A DNA stretch of 64,000 bases from Mytilus edulis (Eukaryota; Mollusca; Bivalvia; Mytilida; Mytilidae), in the NCBI RefSeq assembly GCF_963676685.1, contig NC_092347.1:84632592-84696591 (forward strand). The letters run 5' to 3'. The translations under genes were made by a program, and so were the position numbers. This document shows positions 32,516 to 43,218 of this stretch, piece by piece. Numbering within the stretch: position 1 is the stretch's first letter; every line of letters begins with the position of its first letter. The notes beneath the pieces were generated by a model. It was not told the origin of the DNA and made no database searches. It saw only the letters and a list, made by a program, of their open reading frames with translations.

Positions 32516-34184
32516 CTTGATCTCATTGTTATAGATCATTAAAAATGATAAGCTTATGGGATACTTGTAGTACAACCTTTATCTTTAATACTTTCTGCAT
32601 GACATCAACGATCAGTAAAGCAGGCTAGAAATCTTAGCATGTTCACTCTTGTCTTCTTTGTATATCTTCAATTACTTTTTAATGGATTCTATTTACACTT
32701 TTATTTTTCCAAAATAATATAAGTGTTTTCTTTGATAAGGCGAGTCAATATCGAGAATTTCATATTCAAATATGTACAAATGCGTTCAAAATTTTAATTA
32801 TATTATTTTTTAGTTCCAACTTAAGTTTATATAACGTCTTGGGTTAAACAAATTTGAAATCAATGACATTGCAGATTTAACAACCCTGTTGGTTAATATC
32901 AGACCAAATGGGCAATTTTTTTATCTTAGCTTGTTGCTATGTATTTATTTTCCATGCATGATTTATGTTGTTTGTTTCATTTGCTCACAAGTACACGTGG
33001 TATCATACATTTATTATAAAGCATTCTATTTCCAAGAAAATGAAAAGGGAAAAAAGTTGATGATACTAGCGCCTTTCAAAAATCCCGCAGCGATGTTTAA
33101 ATCATTTTCCACAAAATGAATTTGACACCTGACTTTTATTCTCCTTTTTCAGCCGGTTCAGATTTTCTTAACCATGTGTATATGTTTTGGTAATGAATAT
33201 TATTGCATGGAATAAGACAAGAGTGTTATCCTATGTATGGGCTTGGGCATTGTTCAAATGCATCGAACATTCACGCGTTCATTTCTTACAGGTCGGTTGA
33301 AGTCTTAGTGTAGAGTTTAATATTTTATTCAGCAATCACCTCAAAAGCCTCTTGTGGACATATGTGTACATGCTGTGTTCACCAAGATGGGACAATAGAT
33401 AAACGATGTTCATCTATATAAAAATACTTTTTTGTTGCACAAAATAAGTGTGCAGTCACATGGGCTGCCATCTATACTAACAATCAATGTTTCATAAAAG
33501 AACATTATAAATAATATTTAAAACTGGTTCAAGAACAATAGATGTAAAAGAAACACTTTCAATTACTTTTGTACTTGACTTGGTGTTGCAAGCATAAATC
33601 AACGCATTACGCAACATACATCGTTGAATGCATCTTATCACACACTGGTTGGATAGGTAGCTCTCTGTGAAAATATCCCTTCATTTTTATTGTGCTCTAT
33701 GGAGTTATCACAGTCTTGTCAGCTTCTGCACTGAAGTTATTATGTTGTTGCAACGACTTACTTCCCTTTCTCTGATAATCATATATAAAAGGGACTACCA
33801 GGTACCACGGTGTATGAAAACGAGCATTCTGTAAAAACATTCATTAACATTTGTATTGGGGCTTTTTTCCATTTGTACAGACCAAAGTTTAGTTTCAAGT
33901 ACAGGTACTAAATAATGATCTTTGTTGGTAGAAACTACAGAGAAAGTCCATTTGTCAACTGGAAACAAACATCAACTTATAAAAGTTGATTCTATATATC
34001 ACACATTTTTTCACAAACAAGGTAAGTGTATACCATCGATACATTTAATTTTAACTGTATGTTTTGTTTTGTTTGTTGTAGTCATTGCATGTAATTGTCT
34101 CATACCTATTCCATGAAGTAAACATGCTTTGTTTTGACCATTCATCTGACATTTTTTTGTATCATTTCTGACATAGTTTATCTT
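32516..34184. other. Stretch between two Penelope copies, nothing recognised
   Basis: AT-rich, with frames of at most 76 codons (32889-33119) and none with a motif. It may be partly the 5' flank of the next element, but I find no proof. Confidence 0.4.
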
Positions 34185-35060
34185 CTTAGGAATGAAGATA
34201 AGAAGTTGGCAATATCCTTTAACTCTACTTTCCGCTATATAAATGACGTTCTGTCACTAAATAATTCAAAATTTGGTGACTATGTTGAACGCATCTATCC
34301 CATCGAACTAGAGATAAAGGATACAACAGATACAGTTAACTCGGCCTCATATCTTGACTTACATCTTGAAATTGACAATGCGGGTCGGTTGAAAACAAAA
34401 CTTTACGACAAAAGAGATGATTTCAGCTTACCAATTGTGAACTTTCCATTTCTAAGTAGCAACATTCCAGAAGCACCTGCATACGGGGTGTACATCTCCC
34501 AATTGATACAATATTACCGTGCTTACATTTCCTATCATGATTTTCTTGATAGGTGGTTGCTGCTCACAAGGAAGTTATTAAACCAAGAGTTCCAAATGGT
34601 GAAGTTGAAATCATCCCTTCGTAAATTTTACGGACGTCATCCGGCGGTGGTTGACCGTTATGGAACAACCGTTTCACAAATGATATCGGATATGTTCCTT
34701 ACGTCGTAACTACAATCCCCTTTCCTTTCAAGAATGTTACCTACCGATTAAGACTATTTACCGGATTTGTAATATCATAAGCAACACGACGGGTGCCACA
34801 TGTGGAGCAGGATCTGCTTACCCTTCCGGAGCACCTAAGGTCACCCCTTGTTTTTAGTGGGGTTGCTTATTCTTTAGTTTTCTATGTTGTGTCATGTGTT
34901 CTTTTGTTTGTCTGTTTGTCTTCTTTCAGTTTTAGTCGGGCGTTGTCAGTTTATTTTCGATTTATGAGTTTGATTGTCCCTCTGGTATCTTTCGTCTCTC
35001 TTTTATCACAATTTGTTCTATTTATTCACATCTCAACCAGCTATGACTAATATTTTGAGG
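34185..35060 (+). mobile_element. Penelope-like element, RT palm-to-tail fragment
   Basis: The frame to 34709 includes FNSTFRYINDVLSLNNSKFG, the RT catalytic block with Asn in place of the first Asp of YIDD, then the YLDLHLEID, YGVYISQL and LRKFYGRH blocks. The Asn would abolish metal binding, so the copy is dead even before its 5' truncation. It is in direct orientation to 31641-32515 with the same GGTGCCACATGTGGAGCAGG tail (34792 on). The hydrophobic frames 34793-35050 and 34974-35240 are tail sequence. Confidence 0.8.
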
Positions 35061-35574
35061 AGCATGATGTTAAGTTACAATGTATATAGGTATTTTTCAT
35101 TCTTAGCGCGTTCGTCCTTTTGTAGTTTACCAATAACGTCTTTGACTACAACTCAAATCTGCTTCATTTTCTCATCTGATATGGATGAAGTTTCGAATAT
35201 GGTAAAACGTCATGGTTTTCTTAAGTTGTCGTTGATATAATTCCATCTCGAATTGTCTGATTCTCAGTTTATCAAAGAAGTTGCATGTGGCATACGAAAA
35301 TATTACAGGTATGTGTATGCCATCTATTAAACCCAATGTTAAGTCTAGGATTTGATATTTTACTAGTCAATCAATCAAATCACATTGATTAAAAAGGGGT
35401 TTTCAGGCTGAGCCAAGATATTACATTAATATACACTGTCCTTATCTATAACATAAGATTCAATTCACGCAGTTATCTATACTAACAGGTCATTGTTTCA
35501 TGAAAGTGCTACCATATATTACTGAAAACTTGACTGGTTCAATGAATAATTTATAATCTATAAAACCGGGTTTA

Positions 35575-35770
35575 ATTTACCATTTTCTACATAAGAAATG
35601 CCTATGTAAAGTTATGAATATGACAGCCGTTTTCAATTCGTTTAATTGTTTGAGCTTTTTATTTTGCTATTTGAAACGGAACTTACCGTTTTGATTTTTT
35701 TTCTTTTTCAAATCGTTATTTTTGTTATTTTACGTTTTATAACCTAACTTTATTTTTTTACCGAAATATA
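35575..35770 (-). repeat. Interspersed repeat family, AATATGACAG type
   Basis: The blocks ATGAATATGACAGCCGTTTTC, TTTGAGCTTTTTATTTTG and GAACTTACCGTTTTGATTTT match 54940-55160 and 40850-41095 in order. Function and class are unknown. Confidence 0.55.
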
Positions 35771-36555
35771 TGATACGTTTGTCTACCATACATATTTCCC
35801 ACATCTAGTCCAATTTAAAGCATGGAGTGGTCCAATGAAAAACCAAGTGTGGCAATGAGACTCCCTTAACATTTAGAAAAAGTCTCATATACAAGATAGG
35901 ATTACAAAATCAACTTTTCGTAATTGAGAGCACACATTTCAATCCCACAAACTATTTTTATTTTTACATAAAATATATTAACTACTTACACCCAGTACAC
36001 ATGCTCTTGATTTTTAATTTTGACGTTACTGCACGACTATTATGTACATGTAAATTATACTTTTTAAAATAGACAAAGATCAGTGCTTCATCAAAGGTTG
36101 GAATATCTTGTGGATTTGTTTATTTATAAATTTAAAACTTCAAATCAATATAGAATTCAAGTAAATCAATCACGTTGGCTTACAACGTCTCTACATGTTT
36201 TGTCGGTCATATTTTGATTTCTCGAAGACAAGAAGGGTTAAATACGTACCGTTCTCAACTTCTGTTCTTATATCATTATCTTTTGTGCGTCTTCTTCTAC
36301 AGTATAATAAGGTATATAAGTTGTTACATCTGATTAATTTCTGATATTGATTTTCGCAATTGGTGATCCACAACGTTCGACAGTATTGTTCGAATTGTAA
36401 ACTGGAATTTCAACAATTTACTTACTTCCTCTTCCTGTTATCTGTTTTAAACTTAAACGAATACTCAACTGATAGTTGATAAGTCTATTGATATGCACTT
36501 GACGTGTTTGTTCTTTTTACATGGTTGAACCAGTGAAGTCTTAGGCCGATGTGAG
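35771..36555. other. Non-coding stretch, nothing recognised
   Basis: Short frames only (36191-36373 minus, 60 aa). GTGGCAATGAGACTCCC near 35850 resembles the tail of a dispersed mussel repeat. Confidence 0.4.
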
Positions 36556-36720
36556 TGTGAAAGTAATTAAAACAAAGTTAGTGAGATCTAGGTCAAGTAA
36601 TAAAGAACGGATTAGTATTCCTCCGAATCAAATATTTAGGTTATTAATTATTATTACAAAACTGTGGTATTGTTTTTTTTTTAATTGATATGTTAATAAA
36701 CTGTTTCTGTTGTTTTCATT
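36556..36720 (+). pseudogene. Decayed duplicate of the coiled-coil gene's last exon and 3' UTR
   Basis: The block AAAGTTAGTGAGATCTAGGT and its flanks align to 25165-25237, the last codons of the coiled-coil gene. The frame reads KLVRSRSSNKERISIP against KLVRSRSSSKDRMNIP, and then diverges past the parental stop. Downstream, ACTGTGGTATTGT and TTAATAAACTGTTTCTG echo the parental 3' UTR and its AATAAA. An in-frame TAG lies about 12 codons upstream of the match and no acceptor is visible, so this is a truncated copy and not an exon. Several changes are silent or conservative, so it may derive from an older functional paralogue. Confidence 0.75.
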
Positions 36721-37080
36721 GACAACAAGTTACATAGCCCCTTTTCATCATAAACAACCTTGATGAAACTATGTCTCCACTTCAGCGAAGGAGATATATT
36801 GTTTCGGCATTAGAAGAACTATAAGTATGTAGATATAAGAATGTTTAAAATATTTACAAAACGATGAAAATAAACGCAATATTTCGCTAGACCAACTATA
36901 GCTTTATCAAGCGTGCATCTATCCAGGTGAAATCGGATGTAGATGATAAGAAACGTTTGCAGCTCAACGTATATGTTGCACTTGGATTTAGCTGCCTTGA
37001 AAATACAGAATTGGTAGTTGAAGTAAGCAACGTCCATTGACCAATATTACGGGATAAAAAGGACGATGCTTAGTTTTAAA

Positions 37081-38115
37081 TTATTCTTTATCTTTCCTGT
37101 ATCTTTTCTCACCTTTTTCGTTAAGACCATCAGGTTCTAAAGTGTGGAGTTGGTCGATCCAAAGGTTTTCTCTTCTCCTTCTCGTCGTGGTGTCCCACTC
37201 GATGTTGACTTCTATAATTTGGAAAGTAACATTATCAAAAGGATGTTTCGTTGAACGAAGATGTCTTGTGAGAGGACAGTTTTTGTTGGTTTTGTACGAT
37301 GAACAATGGTTATTGAGCCGAATATTAAATTTGTCCATTGTTTCTCCCACATACTGAATGCCACAAGTGTCACATGTTAATATATAAATTGAGTTCTCCG
37401 TTTTACAGTTGAGATTAGAGTAGATGGTATAATTTTGTTTAGTAACGGAGCTGATGAAAGAACTGCTTGTATTTGCAGCTTTACAACACAAACAATTCCT
37501 TCGACCACATTGTTTGTAGCAACCGGGCGATGGAGTATGCTGCTTTGCTAATACAGATGTCACTAATTTGTCACGGATGTTTTAAGGTCTTCTGAAGGCC
37601 ATGACTGGTGGTGATGAAAATACTGTTTTTAGATTTAAATCATTTTCTATAATTGTCCAATGCTTCTGAACAATGGATGACACATTTTTAAAATCAGGAT
37701 GGTAAGTGAGTACAAGGGGTGTAGCTGCTTTATTCTTATCTTTGTACTCAAGAAGTTTTTGGTGACTAGTTCTGTTTACTCTTTCGAAAGCGCTATCAAT
37801 GATGTTGTTATTGTATCCTCGAACAACTAGATGTTTACGAAGTTGTCCAAGTCTAGCATATTCTCTTGATTCGCAATGCCTGGCTGAATGATACCACGGG
37901 AGCAGTGTTTAGGATGGCAACTTTTAGGAGAAAGGAATTGATGTTTGTCCGTTTGTTTGGTATGAAGGTCCGTTATAATAGTTCCGTTCTTGATGTAACT
38001 CGTAGTATCGAGGAAGTTTATTTTCTTCAAAGATGATTCATATGTAAATTTTATTGAATGGTGGAAAGAGTTACAGTGTTCTAGAAATTCATTTTTGAAA
38101 CAACCAGTGATAAAA
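37081..38115 (-). mobile_element. Penelope-like element with GIY-YIG endonuclease, 5'-truncated
   Basis: Read on the minus strand: INFLDTTSYIKNG, LHTKQTDKHQFLSPKSCHPK and HCSRGI (38034 downward) form the RT C-terminal part. A linker follows, then from 37563 CGRRNCLCC (a cysteine cluster) and the GIY-YIG core IYILTCDTCGIQYVGET with downstream RLNNHCSSYK, HLRSTKHPF and ENLWIDQLHT. This order is the canonical Penelope architecture, with an endonuclease for target nicking. At least one stop (TAA near 37581) and frameshifts separate the RT and endonuclease parts, and the catalytic palm is absent. The last frame itself (160 codons, 37563-37081) is intact. It is a different lineage from the copies at 31.7, 34.2 and 52 kb. 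Confidence 0.85.
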
Positions 38116-39004
38116 TTTCATAAATGAAATCTATAAACCGTGCTGAGATTGATTCCCCTGTCATGGCAATATTGAAGGTGAAAGGAGGGGTCGGTGGGAG
38201 GCAAGTTTTTAGCTAAAACACTATTAGAGCCAATATTATTCTTATAACTGCTTAATCTGCATTTAGATAAATGAATACTCAAGGCAGCATACACAGGTTT
38301 TTAATACACAACTTCTTAATGGGATACTCCTAAGTGGGAGGAGTTAAAACTGCACCCAGATTAATATATCAAGAAGCAAAGGACAAAGGAAGCCAAATGC
38401 CACAAGTGGTCACTAATTAACAAGACATGTATATTTGTATTGGAACTGATGTAATTATACCTCCTGCTAAGAACATGTGATAAACTTTACATCTAACTGA
38501 TTGACATATGATAATAAATCTGTTTCATCTCAACAGCAAAGAAAATACACATCCTGGGAAAATCCTAAAATAATGACTACTGAGTAATTAAAATCAAACT
38601 ATGTATAAACCTTACTTATATAACAATAAGTAACTAATTATGAATATTATATTAGAATGGTAGTACCTATTAATGAAATTAGATATTTTTTACAGAAAAA
38701 AATCCTTTTGTTTGATTATTTTTCTGCTTTCCGTCCACTGTATTTCCGACCTAAGATAAATATTTTTAACAGGAACATCATTTCTAATTTTCTTTATGAT
38801 TTCCGACATTATCCCATTTCCATTTTTTAACGTTAAATACATTCGCGAAAGTTATATGCAAAACATTAACACCAATTATCATGGATGCACACAAATAAAT
38901 TAGTATCTAAAAGTTAAGTGAATGAAAAACAGAATAGTTGCATGATTTCAATTAACAAGTTATGTTTAACAATTATCATGTAATTACTACGTTAATTGTT
39001 CTTT
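38116..39004. other. Non-coding stretch, nothing recognised
   Basis: AT-rich. The first 100 bp may still be degraded upstream RT sequence of the Penelope element; frames are broken. Confidence 0.4.
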
Positions 39005-39105
39005 ACAATTGTAGAGCTGTATTTGGTAAAAATTTTAGGAATTTTTGGTCCTCAATGCTCTTAAACATCGAACTTTATATGTCTTTTTAAAACAATTTGA
39101 TTCGA

Positions 39106-39144
39106 GCGTCACTGATGAGTCTTTTGTAGACGAAATGAACGTCT
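39106..39144 (+). ncRNA. Hammerhead ribozyme-like motif, copy 2 (decayed stem III)
   Basis: CTGATGA 39112-39118, stem II GTC/GAC at 39119-39131, GAAA 39132-39135. The following bases are TGAAC where the other copies have CGCGC. These are CpG-to-TpG/CpA changes that break the 4-bp stem III. The core is present but the motif is probably inactive. Confidence 0.55.
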
Positions 39145-39457
39145 GGCGTAAATATAAAATTGCATACTGGTATCTATGATGAGTTTATTTACAACCACTG
39201 GGTTGGTGTCACTGCTGATGGAGTTTTAATTCGCCGAGAGTATCACCAGCCCAGTAGTAAGCACTTCTGTGATTACTTCAATTATCATTGATATGTTCAA
39301 AGTTATAAATTAACTGTTAACCTGTTAACAAAACTTTGGATTTTTGAAATACTAAGGCTTTTCTACCTCAGGAAAAGATTACTTTAGCTGTATGTATTTG
39401 GCTAAAGTTTTGTTCCTCAATGCTCTTCAACTTCATACTTTTTTTGGCCTTACTAAC

Positions 39458-39525
39458 ATTTTATATTCGAGCGTCACTGATGAGTCATTTGTAGACGAAA
39501 CGCGCGTCTGGCGTTAATATAAAAT
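39458..39525 (+). ncRNA. Hammerhead ribozyme-like motif, copy 3 (best conserved)
   Basis: CTGATGA 39477-39483, GTC/GAC stem II 39484-39496, GAAA 39497-39500, stem III ACGC 39500-39503 with GCGT 39511-39514, predicted cleavage after T39515. An outer helix is possible between ATTTTATATT (39458-39467) and AATATAAAAT (39516-39525), 10 perfect pairs. Nine unpaired bases lie between that helix and the core on the 5' side, so stem I is irregular. The core and stems II and III are clear; folding and cleavage are untested. Confidence 0.6.
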
Positions 39526-39550
39526 TTCAAATCTGGTATCTATGATGAGT

Positions 39551-40734
39551 TTATTTATAAGTCTCTGCTTTTATTTTGCATAGCAATACATTCATAAATT
39601 AAAAATTGGAAAGAAAACAATCATTTGACAGAAAAATACCCATCATTAAATACTTTACGTTTGTGTTTATTGGTGGTGAATTTATAATTTTCGGAAATTT
39701 TATTTCATCAGGATTTTGTTTTGATAAAAGTTTTTTTTCAAAGTTTGACAAAATGATGCGATTTTGAAAATTGGATCCATTGATTTCCAATATAGTGCAA
39801 ACTGTTTACACAACACAACAATACCAATTTGACAACAATATCGGTCTGCATTCACACAAATGTCGGATTAAATGTCCAAGAATCCAAAGCCAAACCACTT
39901 GAGGTAAACACTATGACAATTTATTTCAACTAAGTTTTTATCGACGGAGGACATTTCAGTGCATTGACAGGAGATTTTAGCAAAAACAATAATACGGACA
40001 TTTTGCGCCAAAGTATAACCCATTTTAGCGCAAGATTTTAAACCCGTTAACGAAAAATGAAATTATTAATGCCTATTTTAGCGACTGAAACTATAAACTA
40101 TAAATGTCATTTGAATCATTAAGCATGCGCACGATTCAAAATTACTACAATAAACTTCTTAAAATTATAACTCAAAAGTTTCAAGTCTGTTCTAGTCTGG
40201 AATTCTTTTCATAGAAAACGTCTGAAAATGGCTCTTGATATACCCCTTGTGCAAAACTGTTCATAAAATTGGAGTAGGAAATGTTCATTTTCTTTGTTTT
40301 GTCTAGCTCAAAGTGCACATTCATCTACACTCCTAGTTTTTGATAAATGTTGGCATACGAGACAGTAATAGGGACACATAATGACGTTGCTAACGTAAAA
40401 CTAGGAGACAACTGCACTGTATGTTAAGCTTGGCCTTCGTAAAACATAAGACGTAGATTTTACAGTCCCAAATTGAGTTACCTAGCGACGCGTAGTGGAG
40501 CAAAGTAAACGGATATTTGTGACAGTTAAATCAAGTTTTACGAAGGTCAAGCTCAAAATTCAAGACAGTTATCTCCATTGTAATGCCACATTTTATAATA
40601 AGACAATAACAATCAAAACCAAGGAGTAAACAAAGACTCGCAAAATCAAAAGACATTGACATCAACAGTTATAAATTATAAATAAGAAACAAAACGAGCC
40701 CCTTTGATAAATTGTTTGGCTTGAATAAAGGCAA
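39551..40734. other. Non-coding stretch, nothing recognised
   Basis: A poor inverted pair (TACGAAGGTCAAGCT near 40538 against AGCTTGGCCTTCGTAAAAC near 40428) suggests a small decayed hairpin element at about 40370-40590. Otherwise it is featureless. Confidence 0.4.
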
Positions 40735-41095
40735 CAGTAGTATACCGGTGTTCAAACGTCATCAATCGATTGAGAGACAACAAATCCGGGTTACCAACTT
40801 TAAAATGCAATAAATGCAAAAATCCTCAAAGCTGTTAGGAATACGACAGTTTATATCCATTCGTTTAATGTATTTGAGCTCTTGATTTTGCCATTTGATT
40901 TGGGACTTTCCTTTTTTAATTTTCCGCAGAGTTCAGTAATTTTGTGTGTTTACTTTTTTTGCATCTTTTTTTGTGTCGTTGTTTTCCTCTTAATTTTGAT
41001 GCGTTTCCCTTAGTTTTAGTTTGTAACCTGGATTTTGTTTTTCTCAATCTATTTATTAGTTTCGAAGAGCGGTATACAACTGTTGCCTTTCTTTA
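40735..41095. repeat. Repeat with inverted GGCAACAGTAGTATACCG ends
   Basis: The left AAGGCAACAGTAGTATACCG and right CGGTATACAACTGTTGCCTT are inverted. The interior holds GATTTTGCCATTTG and GCGTTTCCCTTAGTTTTAGT blocks shared with 35575-35770 and 62340-62455. It is probably a composite or foldback member of the dispersed repeat family. Confidence 0.55.
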
Positions 41096-41689
41096 CCATC
41101 TAAACAATGTGACATGATATGTATACGCTGGATGTCAAACATAAATACAAGACGTATTAATACTTTTAGCACTCTTCAGAATGGTATCAATTTTGACCAA
41201 ACAAAATAATTTTGAGGCCCAAAATGTGACTTTGTCGCTTGTTTTTTTTTGTTGAAAAATAACATAACCCAAAAATTCGGAATTCAAAGCGGTGGCTTTC
41301 TTAGTTTCGGACTGGTAGAACGTGGAATCTAACCCTTTTATTTATTTGTCAACGTCCAATAAAAATTATCGTTACAATTGATTTGAATTATAATGTGGGT
41401 TTTTTTTTCGCGACGTCAAACTGTGACATATCTGGAAAAAATGCAACTGTCAATTAACAGTCAGTCAATCAGTCACTATTATTTCTTGTGCACAACTATG
41501 TGCATGCATTGATATTAATTTTTCTCGCGGAAGGACACGGCAGTAAGGTAAATTTTAGAGCTTGATATTTGACTTTGAAGAATTGTCATCATTAAGGTAT
41601 TTGTTTTACCTTTAATCATTTCCTTTTCTGTCTCTCTTTTAAGTGACCTTCCCATGATTATAAACTTTGAAATCTCCAAATACTACCCC

Positions 41690-41855
41690 AGGCAATAGCT
41701 TAGCTGTAAATGGTAAAATCTTTCGAAATTTTGGTCATCATTGCTCTTCAACTTTGTACTTGTTTTTTGCCATTTTGCCTTTTTCAATTCAAACGTCACT
41801 GACGATTTATCTGTAAACCAAATGCGCGTCTGGTGTACAAAATTTCAATACTGAG
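41690..41855 (+). mobile_element. Degenerate retrozyme-like copy
   Basis: TTAGCTGTAAATGG, CATTGCTCTTCAACTTTG and AAACGTCACTGACGA, then AATGCGCGTCTGGTGTACAAAATTTC, follow the family order. The hammerhead core has CTGACGA in place of CTGATGA (41799-41805), stem II is mispaired and GAAA is CAAA, so it cannot be an active ribozyme. Confidence 0.6.
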
Positions 41856-43160
41856 ATAAATGGTAGCAATACACAGTTAAGAAAAAAATTAAAATGACAC
41901 TCATAATCTTTTACCACCCTCTTTTTTTTGCTTTTAAAAAAATAACACTTAATGTTTGTGATATACATGTGCGTATATATGAAAACATCATCTTCCATTG
42001 ACTTGATTTACAAAATCTAAAATTGTGAAATATAATCTTATTTTGATGAAACCATGACAACAATATGCATTTATTTGATAGCAAATATTGCAAAAAAAAA
42101 TGGGATTGAAAATGAAACAAAAGTCCCAAAAATATGTTCGATCCTTTAATTATCTAGAGTGATACCTTTTCTGGAACCATAGACATTTATCTATCAAGAT
42201 AAAAAAAATCATATGCATTTCTGCTCATTTTTCCATACATTTGAATTGAAAAGGTCAAGGAACAAATCCTTGTTGAAAAACATACACCTATGGGCGGTAC
42301 GGATGTAAACAAATACGGTCTATCAAACAGAATAATAGCATATAAAGCTTGCATTAACAATCTTGTTGTTCATATAAACCCATTTAGAAGGCTATATTAT
42401 TCTTCATCTATCTAAATAATCAATTTTATTGTACACAAACTTAAAAAAAAAAACAAAAAAACATCATCATGGCCAAAATGAGAAACTAACTGTCTAACGG
42501 TGTATTGCTACCTATGGTCACACCAAACATAAATTTTCATATGAATGGTTTCGATTTAGAGCATGTTTTATGTGTCTATATCACCTCTCTCATGAGTTCA
42601 AACTGCTTCCAAAACGAGTGTTATAATAATTGAAGACATTCAGGAAGCAAATATGAAGATACAAAAGATAAACTGAATGCATACAGATTATAAAGCCAAA
42701 TGTGTGTTGAAATTTATATAGCGATTTGCTTAATACATCCAGTTTGCAGAAACTGGCAATTGCTATAGTATTAGGTTTTTGTATGGTAAACACGGAAAAA
42801 AAATTATTTATTAACAAATAAATAAAATGCATTTACAAGAATATTAATTTATTTTACATATTTTCAAAGAAGGTGTTTTAACACAATCATTATCTTATTG
42901 TCCTCACAATCTATGAATTCAAGACTGTTTTAAACATGAACTTTGCGGCATAAACTGTTTATGTATAACTATTAGATTAATAATGATGAACACTTATAAT
43001 AATAAGGTCAATGTATGCCATGACTTATATATATTTAAGGCTCAAATAATACAAAGTAATATTGTAATATTTTATTCAATACAATAGTAGACTGGTGTGA
43101 CTGCAGTTTCTTCAAACTTATGTCTGTATGATAACTGAGATATTTGAAGAAGAAAAAAAG
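41856..43160. other. Intergenic stretch 3' of the MACPF gene
   Basis: AT-rich. The frames 41807-41998, 41911-42129 and 42590-42832 (minus) show no motif. I see no repeat that I can name. Confidence 0.4.
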
Positions 43161-43166
43161 TTTATT
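43161..43166 (-). promoter_or_regulatory. AATAAA polyadenylation signal of the MACPF gene
   Basis: TTTATT on the plus strand is AATAAA on the minus strand, about 55 bp after the MACPF stop codon. It is close and canonical, although AT-richness makes chance possible. Confidence 0.55.
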
Positions 43167-43218
43167 TTCTTTTAGAATTTTTCCTTGTTAGTGTGAATTC
43201 TAATAACTGACAAAATAT

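Larger units (their letters stand above)
39005..39550 (+). mobile_element. Tandem (dimeric) hammerhead retroelement, retrozyme-like
   Basis: Two head-to-tail copies of a non-coding unit are seen. The hammerhead cores lie at 39112 and 39477, exactly 365 bp apart. The blocks before each core (GCTGTAT…TTGG, CCTCAATGCTCTT, CGAGCGTCACTGATGAGTC) and after it (CTGGTATCTATGATGAGTTT) repeat in order. Metazoan retrozymes, reported in mussels, are genomic tandem repeats of a few hundred bp whose hammerheads release circular RNAs; the layout here fits that. The full monomer between predicted cleavage sites would be about 370 nt. No ORF is present, so it would need RT in trans, for example from the Penelope elements nearby (inference). 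Confidence 0.7.
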
